Shown one piece after another: positions 8,149 through 17,035 of a DNA stretch of 45,142 nucleotides. The notes beneath the pieces are model-generated. The model had not been told where the DNA came from and ran no database searches. It worked only from the letters and a program-made list of their open reading frames with translations. The stretch's first letter is position 1. Each line of letters starts with the position of its first letter. The position numbers and the translations under genes were made by a program. The DNA is taken from positions 1-45,142 of the forward strand of contig CANMVS010000030.1 in NCBI GenBank assembly GCA_947501445.1, written 5' to 3'. Source of the DNA: an uncultured Rhizobiaceae group bacterium (GTDB lineage Bacteria > Pseudomonadota > Alphaproteobacteria > Rhizobiales > Rhizobiaceae).

Positions 8149-9011
8149 TCTATCTCGATACAATCATTCAAGGTGTGCTGCTTGGCGGCCTTTATGCGCT
8201 GTTTGCGCTGGGTCTGAGCCTGATCTTCGGCATCATGCGTCTGGTCAATCTTGCCCATGGTGATCTGATGATACTGGGAGCCTTTGCGGTTCTGGTGGGT
8301 GTTGATGCGCTCGGTTTGCCAATTCCACTGGCGGCTGTCCTGGCAGGCATATTCATGTTCATGGTTGGATATGCATTGCAATATGTGCTGCTCAACCGCA
8401 CGCTTGGCCGTGATATTCTGCCGCCTTTACTGGTCACTTTTGGTCTGTCGATCATCCTGCAAAATGGCATGCTTGAAACCTTCTCAGCCGATACACAGCG
8501 GCTAAACATGGGTGGGTTGCAGGAAGCCTCCATTTCATTGTTCGGCGGCCTGGCAATCGGCATGGTGCCCCTCATCACTTTTATCTCCGCCATTGTTGTG
8601 ATCCTGTTTCTCAATTGGTTGTTTTACAGCACGGAAACGGGGCGCGCCTTTCGCGCAACATCCGACAATCCACAAATCGCCCAATTGATGGGTATCGACA
8701 ACGACAGGATCTTTGCCCTTGCCATGGCACTGGCCATGGTCATCGTCGCCATTGCGGGCCTGTATCTGGGCGCTCGTGCCACCTTCGATCCGCTGATCGG
8801 TCCGAGCCGCCTGATCTTCGCGTTTGAAGCGGTCATCATTGGCGGGCTGGGCAGTTTTTGGGGAACCCTGGCCGGTGGTATCATCCTGGGTCTTGCACAG
8901 ACCTTCGGTGCCCAGATCAACCCTGAATGGCAGATCCTGTCCGGTCATATCGTCTTTCTGATCATTCTTGTCATCAGGCCAAAGGGTCTGTTTCCGAGGG
9001 TTACAGGCTGA
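8145..9011 (+). CDS. livH: ABC transporter permease, LivH type
   Basis: A 288-residue integral membrane protein with about eight hydrophobic segments. The typical LivH start (IQGVLLGGLYALFALGLSLI, residues 8-27) is followed by GIMRLVNLAHGDLMILGA, and the conserved loop near the C-terminus reads EAVIIGGLGSFWGTLAGG. Its length is normal for the family. The gene overlaps livF by 4 nt, and its TGA overlaps the livM ATG at 9011 (TGATG). Confidence 0.93.
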   Translation: MIYLDTIIQGVLLGGLYALFALGLSLIFGIMRLVNLAHGDLMILGAFAVLVGVDALGLPIPLAAVLAGIFMFMVGYALQYVLLNRTLGRDILPPLLVTFGLSIILQNGMLETFSADTQRLNMGGLQEASISLFGGLAIGMVPLITFISAIVVILFLNWLFYSTETGRAFRATSDNPQIAQLMGIDNDRIFALAMALAMVIVAIAGLYLGARATFDPLIGPSRLIFAFEAVIIGGLGSFWGTLAGGIILGLAQTFGAQINPEWQILSGHIVFLIILVIRPKGLFPRVTG

Positions 9012-11902
9012 TGCTGGATCCCAAAAACTATACGGTTGCCAAGTCAACCCGGACCTCCAGAACAGCGCTGGTATTCATCTTTGTGCTTGTTGTCCTTTTG
9101 GCTGTTGCACCGGCGCTCGTCAGCCGTTCACTGCTGCAGGATCTGTTTTTTGTTTTGACAATGATTGCGCTGGCCCAGTGCTGGAACCTGCTTGCCGGTT
9201 ACGGCGGTCTGGTCAGTGTCGGTCAGCAGGCCTTTGTCGGACTTGGTGCCTATATCGGGTTTGCCGGGTCCATATTGTGGGGACTGAACCCCATGCTGGC
9301 CATATTGCTTGCCGGTGTTGTCGGTGCTGCACTCAGCGTGCCAACAGCCTTTGTCGTGTTCCGACTGCAGGGTGCCTATTTTGCCATAGGTACCTGGGTT
9401 GCCGCGGAAGTTTATCGGCTGGTCTTTGCGCAATGGAAAGCGCTTGGCGGCGGCACCGGTACATCATTGCCATCTGGCGTGGCGAAATCCATTGCCGGCC
9501 TTTCATGGGTACGCGAGGGTCTGGACATCAAATCCTCCGCCGCACGTGACGTCATATCCTACTGGATTGCATTGGCTCTGGTGGTTGTCATCGTAGGGGC
9601 GATCTATGCTTTCCTGCGCACCCGTTCGGGGCTGGCACTATCGGCCCTGCGCGACAATGAGACGGCCGCAGAAAGTATTGGCGTTGATACGCGAAGGGCA
9701 AAATTTGCGGTCTATATATTCGCAGCCTTCGGAGCGGCGATCACCGGTGCGCTGATCTTTTTTCAAAAGGCATCCATTACCCCGCAGAGCGCTTTTTCGG
9801 TAATCGACTGGACAGCCTTTGTTCTTTTTATTGTGGTCATCGGCGGCATTGGCACGATCGAGGGCCCGATCATCGGGGCACTGATACTGTTTGTTCTGCA
9901 AAACTGGTTTGCCGATTATGGCACCTGGTATCTGATGGCCCTGGGCGCCATCGCCATCGCTGTCATGCTGGTGGCGCCACGGGGTATCTGGGGACTGGTG
10001 CAGGCAAAGTACGATTTTTCGATATTCCCAACCCGCAGAAGGTTGCTGGGGCCGGACACTCCGGTTCCCGATTACACCCAACCGATCCGCGAGATGAAAC
10101 TGCCGCCCGCCAAGGGTGTGCACGCTGCGGATACGCCGCTGGAGGTCCCAACAATGTTTGATATTGAGACTGACGTTCTGATCATTGGTTCCGGCCCTGC
10201 CGGCGGTGCCTCTGCTGCCCTTCTGTCAAGCTATGGCATCGCCAATATCATGATTGAGAAATACGGCTGGCTTGCCAATACGCCGCGTGCCCATATTACC
10301 AATCAGCGTGCCATGGAGGTGTTGCGCGAGCTGGGCATTGAGGAAGACGCAATTGCAAAATCTGTCCCGCAGGAACTGATGGGCAATAATGTATTTTGCA
10401 CTGCGCTGGCAGGAGAGGAAATTGGCCGCCTGCTGACCTGGGGCAATCACCCAAGTCGCAAAGCCGACTATGATCTGGCAAGCCCATGCCGCATCTGCGA
10501 CATTCCGCAAACATTGCTTGAGCCCATCATTGTCGCAAAGGCCATGGAAAGCGGCACGATTACCCGTTTCAAAACCGAATACATAAGCCATACACAGGAT
10601 GAAAATGGCGTTGTGGCCACTGTGCGTGACCGGGTGGCCAATGAAATTTACCGCATTCGCGCCAAATATATGATCGGTGCCGATGGGGCCAATTCGCTGA
10701 TTGCCGAGCAATTGGGTTTGCCAATGGATGGCAAGATGGGGCTGGAGGGTTCGATGAATATCGAATTTGAGGCCGATCTGTCGAAATATGTCGCCCACCG
10801 GCCATCGGTCCTTTACTGGATATTCCAGCCCGGTGCCGACATCGGTGGCATCGGTGCCGGTGTTGTACGCATGGTTCGCCCCTGGAACAAATGGCTGTCG
10901 ATCTACGGATTTGACATAAAGGATGGTCCTCCAAACCTTTCAACCGATGAGGCGGAACAGATTGTTCGTCAGCTCATTGGCGACGACGAAATCCTCATCA
11001 AGATCGGCAAACTTTCTTACTGGACCATCAACAATATGGTCGCACGGCGATACGCCAAGGGACGGGTGTTTTGTATGGGAGACGCGGTGCACCGCCACCC
11101 GCCCACCAACGGGCTTGGCTCGAATACATCGATACAGGATGCCTATAACCTTTGCTGGAAGCTCAAACTGGTATTGGAGGGCAAGGCCGATGCCAGCCTG
11201 CTCGACACCTATAACGACGAACGCCAGCCCGTCGGTCGTCAGATCGTTACCCGCGCCAATAAATCCATTGAGGATTATGGTCCGATCTTCGAAACACTCG
11301 GCATTACGCAGGGGGGCAGCGCAGATGATGTCAAGCGCCGTATGGACTCACGCAAGCAGCCGACCGTCGAGGCGGAGGCCAAGCGCAAGGCGCTCAACAA
11401 ATACATCCGGCAAAAATCCTATGAGTTCAACTGCCATGGGGTCGAACTTGGTCAAAGGTACAGTTCGAGTGCCATTGTCAGCGACCACACAGCGGAACCG
11501 GAATATACCAGGGATCGCGAACTCTACTACCATCCGACGACGTGGCCCGGTGCGCGGATTCCACATGTCTGGCTTGATCGCGACCAGCAGAGTGTTTCCA
11601 CACTTGATCTTGTAGGACGCGGAAGATTTGTGCTGCTGACAGGCGTTTCCGGCGCAGGATGGATGGAGGCCGCCGCACGGGCTTCGGCAGAACTGGACAT
11701 CGCCCTGGACGCCATTCAGATCGGCCCGGGTTGCAGCGTCAATGACACATTTGGCGATTGGGCCATGCAAAGCGAAGTCAGTGACAGCGGCATGATACTG
11801 GCAAGACCGGACGGCCACGTCGCCTGGCGGTCGCATATGCTCAGTGCCAATCCCACAGGCGATCTACTGGCTGTCATGCGCCAGATACTTGGGAGAACAT
11901 GA
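9011..11902 (+). CDS. livM: LivM permease read in frame into a TfdB-like hydroxylase
   Basis: From the ATG at 9011 (overlapping the livH stop) one frame runs 963 codons with no stop between two proteins. Residues 1 to about 331 are a full LivM permease (QCWNLLAGYGGLVSVGQQAF, then ALRDNETAAESIGVDTRRAK, ending in the TM before APRGIWGLV). A tail of about 50 residues rich in Pro and Arg follows, and then the flavoprotein begins at residue 382. Normally livM would stop in that tail. Either the cell makes a membrane-tethered hydroxylase, or the hydroxylase starts independently at 10154 and the permease is made only as a fusion. A lost stop codon from mutation or sequencing error cannot be excluded. 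Confidence 0.75.
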   Translation: MLDPKNYTVAKSTRTSRTALVFIFVLVVLLAVAPALVSRSLLQDLFFVLTMIALAQCWNLLAGYGGLVSVGQQAFVGLGAYIGFAGSILWGLNPMLAILLAGVVGAALSVPTAFVVFRLQGAYFAIGTWVAAEVYRLVFAQWKALGGGTGTSLPSGVAKSIAGLSWVREGLDIKSSAARDVISYWIALALVVVIVGAIYAFLRTRSGLALSALRDNETAAESIGVDTRRAKFAVYIFAAFGAAITGALIFFQKASITPQSAFSVIDWTAFVLFIVVIGGIGTIEGPIIGALILFVLQNWFADYGTWYLMALGAIAIAVMLVAPRGIWGLVQAKYDFSIFPTRRRLLGPDTPVPDYTQPIREMKLPPAKGVHAADTPLEVPTMFDIETDVLIIGSGPAGGASAALLSSYGIANIMIEKYGWLANTPRAHITNQRAMEVLRELGIEEDAIAKSVPQELMGNNVFCTALAGEEIGRLLTWGNHPSRKADYDLASPCRICDIPQTLLEPIIVAKAMESGTITRFKTEYISHTQDENGVVATVRDRVANEIYRIRAKYMIGADGANSLIAEQLGLPMDGKMGLEGSMNIEFEADLSKYVAHRPSVLYWIFQPGADIGGIGAGVVRMVRPWNKWLSIYGFDIKDGPPNLSTDEAEQIVRQLIGDDEILIKIGKLSYWTINNMVARRYAKGRVFCMGDAVHRHPPTNGLGSNTSIQDAYNLCWKLKLVLEGKADASLLDTYNDERQPVGRQIVTRANKSIEDYGPIFETLGITQGGSADDVKRRMDSRKQPTVEAEAKRKALNKYIRQKSYEFNCHGVELGQRYSSSAIVSDHTAEPEYTRDRELYYHPTTWPGARIPHVWLDRDQQSVSTLDLVGRGRFVLLTGVSGAGWMEAAARASAELDIALDAIQIGPGCSVNDTFGDWAMQSEVSDSGMILARPDGHVAWRSHMLSANPTGDLLAVMRQILGRT
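10141..10156 (+). promoter_or_regulatory. internal ribosome binding site before hydroxylase ATG
   Basis: GGAGGT at 10141-10146 stands 7 nt before the ATG at 10154, inside the continuous livM-hydroxylase frame. It is as good as any Shine-Dalgarno in the operon and lies exactly where TfdB-type enzymes normally begin, so separate translation of the hydroxylase is likely. Confidence 0.7.
10154..11902 (+). CDS. FAD aromatic hydroxylase, 2,4-dichlorophenol 6-monooxygenase-like
   Basis: A 582-residue product from the internal ATG, the usual length for TfdB/PheA-type class A flavin monooxygenases. It has the dinucleotide-binding GSGPAGGASA near residue 12, the substrate-side segment ANTPRAHITNQRAMEVLREL, the DG motif (MIGADGANSL) and the second FAD motif (VFCMGDAVHRHPPTNGLGSN), with a C-terminal thioredoxin-like domain starting around PGARIPHVWLD. 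It hydroxylates phenols with NAD(P)H and O2. The neighbours suggest a product of the catechol or hydroxyquinol type. Its TGA overlaps the ATG of the next gene by 4 nt. The exact substrate and halogen preference cannot be read from the sequence. Confidence 0.85.
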   Translation: MFDIETDVLIIGSGPAGGASAALLSSYGIANIMIEKYGWLANTPRAHITNQRAMEVLRELGIEEDAIAKSVPQELMGNNVFCTALAGEEIGRLLTWGNHPSRKADYDLASPCRICDIPQTLLEPIIVAKAMESGTITRFKTEYISHTQDENGVVATVRDRVANEIYRIRAKYMIGADGANSLIAEQLGLPMDGKMGLEGSMNIEFEADLSKYVAHRPSVLYWIFQPGADIGGIGAGVVRMVRPWNKWLSIYGFDIKDGPPNLSTDEAEQIVRQLIGDDEILIKIGKLSYWTINNMVARRYAKGRVFCMGDAVHRHPPTNGLGSNTSIQDAYNLCWKLKLVLEGKADASLLDTYNDERQPVGRQIVTRANKSIEDYGPIFETLGITQGGSADDVKRRMDSRKQPTVEAEAKRKALNKYIRQKSYEFNCHGVELGQRYSSSAIVSDHTAEPEYTRDRELYYHPTTWPGARIPHVWLDRDQQSVSTLDLVGRGRFVLLTGVSGAGWMEAAARASAELDIALDAIQIGPGCSVNDTFGDWAMQSEVSDSGMILARPDGHVAWRSHMLSANPTGDLLAVMRQILGRT

Positions 11903-13842
11903 TGGAAAAGAGGTCAATCAGAGACTATGTCCGCGCGGCCAATGTGCCCCTGAGCGATCCGGATAAAAACCGGTTGATCGGCAGCGGCAGTCCACGCTTT
12001 GAAGTCTATCATTTCGCGCTGTCGGTCTGTTCCCACAAGGTGCGTACCTGCCTTGCAGAAAAAAATGCAGCCTATCTGAGCCACGACATCGGGATTTTGC
12101 CTCCGGCACTTGAGAACTACCACCCCGACTATGTACGGTTGCGCATGCAAGGTGGCAGGGGACGCGAATTGGTTGGTGGATATACCGGTCGCTCGTCAAC
12201 CCAGACTGAGGGTTTTGACCCCGCAGTCGTTCCAACCCTGGTTGATCTGCAAAGCGAGCAGGTGATTGTCGACAGCGTGAAAATCTGCGCCCATATCGAC
12301 GCGACCTGCGACACGGGGCCAAGCCTTTTGCCTGATCGCCTGCGCCGGGACATTGATCGGGAGATAGCCATCGTTGACGGAACGCCCCATGTTGCTGTGC
12401 TTTATGGCGCACATCCGGATGGCGACTTTCGCCCGAAAATGCTGCAAAAAAACATGCCGGGTGCCCATGACTACAAAATCATGAAACTGATGGAAGCCCG
12501 TTCACTCAGCGTCGGCCACCCCAAGCTGATCGCGGCCTATGATGCCAAAATCCGCAAGGAAGCTTCGGCAAAAACCTATGTCGCCACACCTGAGCTGATG
12601 CGCGATGCGACCACTGAAATCATTGCCATCATCGCCGATCTGGACAGTCGGCTTTCTGACGGGCGGGCGTGGGTTTGCGGAGACGCATTCACCATGGCCG
12701 ACATTCAATGGGCGGTCAGTCTGTTTCGTCTCAAATGGCTTGGCATGGCCTTTTCGTGGACGGGCGATCACCCGCTCAACAACAATCAGCACAGCAATGT
12801 TGCAGCCTATGCCGGGCGGCTGTTTGACCGGCCATCTTTTCGTGATGCTGTCATCCATTGGCCCGGCAATCCGCCATCTGAATATGTGATGGAATTTTAT
12901 GAAAACCTGCAGGATCAGGACCCGGCGAAAGGTGAGCGGGGTCATCGTGACAGGCACAAACAGCATGGTGGCCACGGGCGTGACATAAAGGAAGAAAACC
13001 TGACGGATGCCGTGCTGGAAACAATGAAGGGCACTGAAAATCCACGCGCGAAAAAGGTTCTGAATGCGTTTACGCGCCATCTGCATGCCTTCCTGCAGGA
13101 GATTGAGCCGACTGAGGAAGAATGGGAATGGGGCATTGATTTTCTGACGAAAACCGGACATTTGAGCACCGGTGGCAGACAGGAATTTGTGCTGTTGTCC
13201 GATGTTATGGGCGCAACCGCACGCGTCGACCTGATCAACAATCGCTTTCCTGACGGCGCGACAGAGAACTCGGTTCTTGGGCCGTTTTTTGTCGAGGAGC
13301 GTCCGACATTTGAAAACGGTCAGGATATTTCCGGCGGAATTTCCGGTGAGCCGATGTATTTCAGCGCCCGTGTTCTGGATGCTGACCGACAACCGATTGT
13401 CGGTGCCAGAGTTGATATCTGGCATTCCGATGATGACGGATCCTATGACATCATGATGCCGCAGCTGGATGGTCAACTGGCCATGCGCGGGCTGTTTAGA
13501 AGCGACAATCACGGCCGGTTCTGGTTTACCTCCATTCTACCCACATCCTATCCAATCCCCGATGACGGTACCGTTGGAACAATCCTAAAAACAGCCAGGC
13601 GAAGCCCGATGCGCCCGGGCCACGTTCACGTGCGTGTTGAAGCACCCGGATTCCGCCGCCTGACCACAATGCTGTTTCTGGATGGTGATGAATATCTCGA
13701 CAGCGATCCGGTCTTTGGGGTCAAACAATCGCTTGTCATGCGTTTTGAAAAGAAAACCAATCTTCGCATGCCCGACGGCAAGGCAGCGCCCAGCCCTTGT
13801 TTTACCGTCGACTACGACTTTATTCTGGCAAGGAAAGACTGA
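11899..13842 (+). CDS. GST-type dehalogenase fused to intradiol dioxygenase
   Basis: A 647-residue two-enzyme protein. Residues ~35-335 are a glutathione transferase close to PcpC/LinD hydroquinone dehalogenases: YHFALSVCSHKVR gives Ser42 and Cys44, matching the catalytic SxC pair of PcpC, and ENYHPDYVRL and FTMADIQWAVSLFRLKWLGM also match. A charged His-rich linker follows (~338-370; HRDRHKQHGGHG). Residues ~370-647 are a hydroxyquinol/chlorocatechol 1,2-dioxygenase with N-terminal helical domain and all four Fe(III) ligands: Tyr516, Tyr551 (SYPIPDDG), His575 and His577 (GHVHV). No in-frame start with a good ribosome binding site precedes the second domain, so this is a real fusion. It probably removes a halogen and then cleaves the ring to (halo)maleylacetate, the substrate of the reductase at 4243. 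Confidence 0.88.
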   Translation: MMEKRSIRDYVRAANVPLSDPDKNRLIGSGSPRFEVYHFALSVCSHKVRTCLAEKNAAYLSHDIGILPPALENYHPDYVRLRMQGGRGRELVGGYTGRSSTQTEGFDPAVVPTLVDLQSEQVIVDSVKICAHIDATCDTGPSLLPDRLRRDIDREIAIVDGTPHVAVLYGAHPDGDFRPKMLQKNMPGAHDYKIMKLMEARSLSVGHPKLIAAYDAKIRKEASAKTYVATPELMRDATTEIIAIIADLDSRLSDGRAWVCGDAFTMADIQWAVSLFRLKWLGMAFSWTGDHPLNNNQHSNVAAYAGRLFDRPSFRDAVIHWPGNPPSEYVMEFYENLQDQDPAKGERGHRDRHKQHGGHGRDIKEENLTDAVLETMKGTENPRAKKVLNAFTRHLHAFLQEIEPTEEEWEWGIDFLTKTGHLSTGGRQEFVLLSDVMGATARVDLINNRFPDGATENSVLGPFFVEERPTFENGQDISGGISGEPMYFSARVLDADRQPIVGARVDIWHSDDDGSYDIMMPQLDGQLAMRGLFRSDNHGRFWFTSILPTSYPIPDDGTVGTILKTARRSPMRPGHVHVRVEAPGFRRLTTMLFLDGDEYLDSDPVFGVKQSLVMRFEKKTNLRMPDGKAAPSPCFTVDYDFILARKD

Positions 13843-13923
13843 TGGCGGCGCACAAGAACTCACTGGATCACAAGAATCCACCTTCGTTCCATCATCACAG
13901 CGCGCCACAACAAGGAGGTCCCC

Positions 13924-15573
13924 ATGTCTGTCATCTGGACTAGTCTTCTCATCTTTGTGATTGCAGTTATCGTTGCAATTGTCATTCTGGCAAAACTCTA
14001 CCGCAAGGCAACCCGCGAAGTCAGCCTGATCCGCACGGGTATCGGCGGTGAGCGGGTTATTCTGGCCGGTGGCGGCATTGCCCTGCCCTATTTTCACGAG
14101 GTGACAGAGGTTAATATGCGCACGCTTCGCCTGGAAGTGAGACGTGCCGATGAAGACAGTCTGATCACCAAAGACCGATTGCGCATGGACATTGGTGCCA
14201 GTTTCTCGGTCGCGGTCGAGGGCACCGCAGACGCCGTATCAAAGGCAGCCCAAACGTTGGGTGAGCGTACTTTCAGCGCTGAAAAACTGCGTGAAATTGT
14301 CGAGGGGAAGTTTCTCGATGCCCTGCGCGCAGTTGCTGCGCAGATGACCATGGACGAGGTGCATGAGGGTCGGGCCAAATTTGTCAAAGACGTGCGCGCA
14401 CTGATCACGGATGACCTCAGCGAAGTCGGCTTGAGGCTTCAATCGGTTTCACTCACATCACTGGATCAAACATCCTTCTCGGCACTGGATGAAAACAATG
14501 CCTTTAATGCCGTCGGCATGCGCAAGCTTGCCGAGGTTATTGCCGTATCAAAGAAGGAACGGGCCGAGATCGACGCAGATGCCGAGGTTTCCGTGCGACT
14601 GTCATCAATGGAAGCAACCCGCCGTAAACTCGAAATAGAGCAGGATGAAGAACAGGCGCGCATTGCCCAGCATCAGGAAATCGAGACGCTCAGGGCAGCA
14701 CAATTGGCGGAAATTGCGCGCCGGCGCGCCGCATCCGAGGAAGCCGCTGAGGCTGCACGGATCAACAAGGAAAAATCGATCCGGGAAGCGGAAATTGCGC
14801 GCGAACGCACGGTACGCGCAGCTGAGATATCACGCGATCTGGACGTCCAGGCCAGTGAGATAGCAAAAGAACGCGATTTGCAGATTCAACAGCAGGAGCG
14901 CCAGATTTCCATCGCCGAAAAAGCGGTGGCGGAAAGCACTGCAAAAGCTGCCGCAGACCGGGCGCGGGCAGGTGCAGCAGAGGCAGAAGCATCCATTGCA
15001 ACGGCGCAACGCTTTGCCGAAGCGGAACGCGACAAGATGCTGGCGTTGCTCGACGCTCAGGAAAAGGCCGAAGCAGATGGTGCGCGGCTGCGGGTACTGG
15101 CAAAGGCTGAAAATGATGCTTCGATTGATCACGCAGCCGCCCGGTTGCAGGCAGCCACAGCGGAAGCTGACAGTGAACGTGTACGGGCAGCCGCAAGGCG
15201 CGAATCTCTGCTTGCCGAAGCGGAAGGACAAAAAGCCCTTCACGAGGCAGAAAATGTTCTTGATGAGCGGCTGATACAGATGAAGGAGGAAATTGCCCGT
15301 ATTGAAACCCTGCCGAAAGCCATTGCGGAAATGGTCAAACCGGCCGAACGCATTGATTCCATCAAAATACACAATGTGACCGGCCTGGGTGGTGGTGCCG
15401 CTGGAACCGCTGGTTCCAATGAAAGTAAAACGCCGGTCAACCAGGCGCTGGATTCAATTTTGGGCATGGCGGTACAATTACCGGCGCTGAAAACCCTCGG
15501 CGACGAACTTGGTCTGTCGATGGGTGAAGGTATGAAGGAGGCCACTGACAAATCACCAAAGAAAATCAAATAG
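13924..15573 (+). CDS. flotillin/SPFH-domain membrane scaffold protein
   Basis: A 549-residue flotillin-like protein with a perfect Shine-Dalgarno (AAGGAGGT, 5 nt). One N-terminal membrane segment (residues 3-24) precedes the SPFH/PHB domain (about 28-200, including GGIALPYFHEV and FLDALRAVAAQMTMDEVHEG). A long Ala/Glu/Arg coiled coil (about 205-470) follows, then a low-complexity Gly/Ala segment and a short C-terminal tail. Flotillins oligomerise in membrane microdomains and often affect transporters. It lies 81 bp after the dioxygenase on the same strand, so it may belong to the catabolic operon, possibly organising the importer or helping with membrane stress from phenols (inference). No NfeD-type partner is seen. 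Confidence 0.9.
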   Translation: MSVIWTSLLIFVIAVIVAIVILAKLYRKATREVSLIRTGIGGERVILAGGGIALPYFHEVTEVNMRTLRLEVRRADEDSLITKDRLRMDIGASFSVAVEGTADAVSKAAQTLGERTFSAEKLREIVEGKFLDALRAVAAQMTMDEVHEGRAKFVKDVRALITDDLSEVGLRLQSVSLTSLDQTSFSALDENNAFNAVGMRKLAEVIAVSKKERAEIDADAEVSVRLSSMEATRRKLEIEQDEEQARIAQHQEIETLRAAQLAEIARRRAASEEAAEAARINKEKSIREAEIARERTVRAAEISRDLDVQASEIAKERDLQIQQQERQISIAEKAVAESTAKAAADRARAGAAEAEASIATAQRFAEAERDKMLALLDAQEKAEADGARLRVLAKAENDASIDHAAARLQAATAEADSERVRAAARRESLLAEAEGQKALHEAENVLDERLIQMKEEIARIETLPKAIAEMVKPAERIDSIKIHNVTGLGGGAAGTAGSNESKTPVNQALDSILGMAVQLPALKTLGDELGLSMGEGMKEATDKSPKKIK

Positions 15574-15683
15574 GTGCGTTTTGTAATCGGATGAAGCAAT
15601 GCTGATTTGCCTGTCCAAAAAAGGTTGACAATGGGGCGCCGTTGGGTCGAACTTCAGCCATGATTTCACAATCAGGATTGCCC

Positions 15684-16844
15684 ATGTCACGATCTTTCAA
15701 ACCATCCCATCGCGGTGCAACACCCAGTATTGCCGAGGAAATGCACCGCCGTGCGGGCGCCGTTGAGGCCAAGGGGCAAAAGGTCCTTTATCTCAGCGTT
15801 GGACAACCGAGCACACCAGCCCCGGCTGGGGCAATGGCGGCATTTCAAAAGGCCAGCAATGAGTCAATCATGGGTTACACCGGCGCAGCCGGTATCGAAC
15901 CGCTGCGCCAGCGGATTGCCCGGCATTACCAGGAAAACTATGGCGTTGCGATTGCACCGAACCGGGTTCTGATTACGCTGGGTGCATCCGGTGCACTGAT
16001 TCTGGCGCTCATCAGCTGCTTCGATAGCGGTGCACGGGTTGCCCTGCCGCAACCGTTTTATTTTGCCTATCGCCATGTGATGTCCACGCTGGGTATTGAG
16101 TGCGTGCCATTTTATCCCAGTATGGAAAACCATTTCCAGCCTACTGTGGCTGATCTGGAGAAAATCGAAGGCCGCATCGACGGACTTATCTTTGCAAGCC
16201 CGGGCAATCCGACCGGATCCATGATCAAGCCCGATCAAATGGGTGAAATAGCTCAATATTGCGAGACCCGCGGTATTCGGCTGATCTCCGATGAGATTTA
16301 TCATGGCATCATCTATGGCGACAAAACCCAACAGCGTACGGCTCTATCCTATGCGCCCCATGCAGTTGTCATGAACAGTTTCTCAAAATATTATTCCATG
16401 CCCGGCTGGCGTCTTGGATGGATGGTTGCGCCGGAAAATCTTGTCGAACCCATCGCCAATCTTGCGCATAATCTCTATATCGCCCCCCCTGCTCCCGCCC
16501 AATATGCCGCTCTTGCTGCACTTGATTGCACCGACGAGCTGGACGGTCATGTGGCACGCTACAGGCGAAACCGCGATATCATGCTGCGCGAGATGCCAAA
16601 AGCCGGGTTCGACCGGTTTACTGCGCCGGACGGCGGGTTTTATCTGTTTTGCCATGTTGCCCACCTGCACAAGGACAGTGTGCGTTTTTGCATCGATATG
16701 CTTGAAGAATGTGGTGTGCTGGCAGCACCGGGTACGGATTTTTCTCCGGCCCACGGCCACCATTTCGTTCGCTTCTCCTACGCGGGCAGCACACAGGAGA
16801 TTGAGGACGCGATGGCACGCCTCAAAAAATGGCGTGCGGTTTAG
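15684..16844 (+). CDS. class I/II PLP-dependent aminotransferase
   Basis: A 386-residue fold-type I aminotransferase (AspC/AAT superfamily). The PLP lysine is Lys235 in SFSKYYSMPGWRLGW; SPGNPTGSMIKPDQM carries the Asn-Pro-Thr-Gly segment, and LISDEIYHGIIYG contains the Asp and Tyr that contact PLP. ATG 15684 is chosen because AGGA lies 6 nt upstream; a TTG at 15642 and an ATG at 15660 lack ribosome binding sites. A possible TTGACA -35 lies at 15625. Substrate unknown. The stop codon abuts copy 1 of the dispersed hairpin repeat, and a decayed copy of this gene's 3' end lies 1.8 kb downstream. Confidence 0.9.
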   Translation: MSRSFKPSHRGATPSIAEEMHRRAGAVEAKGQKVLYLSVGQPSTPAPAGAMAAFQKASNESIMGYTGAAGIEPLRQRIARHYQENYGVAIAPNRVLITLGASGALILALISCFDSGARVALPQPFYFAYRHVMSTLGIECVPFYPSMENHFQPTVADLEKIEGRIDGLIFASPGNPTGSMIKPDQMGEIAQYCETRGIRLISDEIYHGIIYGDKTQQRTALSYAPHAVVMNSFSKYYSMPGWRLGWMVAPENLVEPIANLAHNLYIAPPAPAQYAALAALDCTDELDGHVARYRRNRDIMLREMPKAGFDRFTAPDGGFYLFCHVAHLHKDSVRFCIDMLEECGVLAAPGTDFSPAHGHHFVRFSYAGSTQEIEDAMARLKKWRAV

Positions 16845-16950
16845 ACCGTTTCACGTTTTGTCAGAAACGGGACAACGGTGTTGGCCTTTGATTTTGTTGA
16901 TGCATTCAGGTTCTGCCGCACCAACAGGCACCTTCAAACCAATGACCGAC
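16845..16950 (+). repeat. dispersed bipartite hairpin repeat, copy 1
   Basis: It begins at the nucleotide after the aminotransferase stop. The first hairpin has CCGTTT and AAACGG arms (16846-16870). Then come GGGACAACGGTGTTGGCC and TTGATTTTGTTGATGC, and the start of the second hairpin (ATTCAGGTTCTG), whose right arm is decayed here. It matches copies at 21356, 26021 and 29446 (complement), and partly the one at 18784. Confidence 0.8.
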
Positions 16951-17035
16951 AAGTGTTCCTGACTGCGCACTTCTTGCCCGCTGAAGCGTTTCTGAAGGCT
17001 GGTCATGCAAAACTGTCGAGCCTATGAAATATACG

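Noticed and set aside
13841-13942. Small frame overlapping the dioxygenase stop and flotillin start
   Set aside because: It starts in TGATG but has low-complexity His/Pro content, no ribosome binding site of its own and covers the flotillin Shine-Dalgarno.
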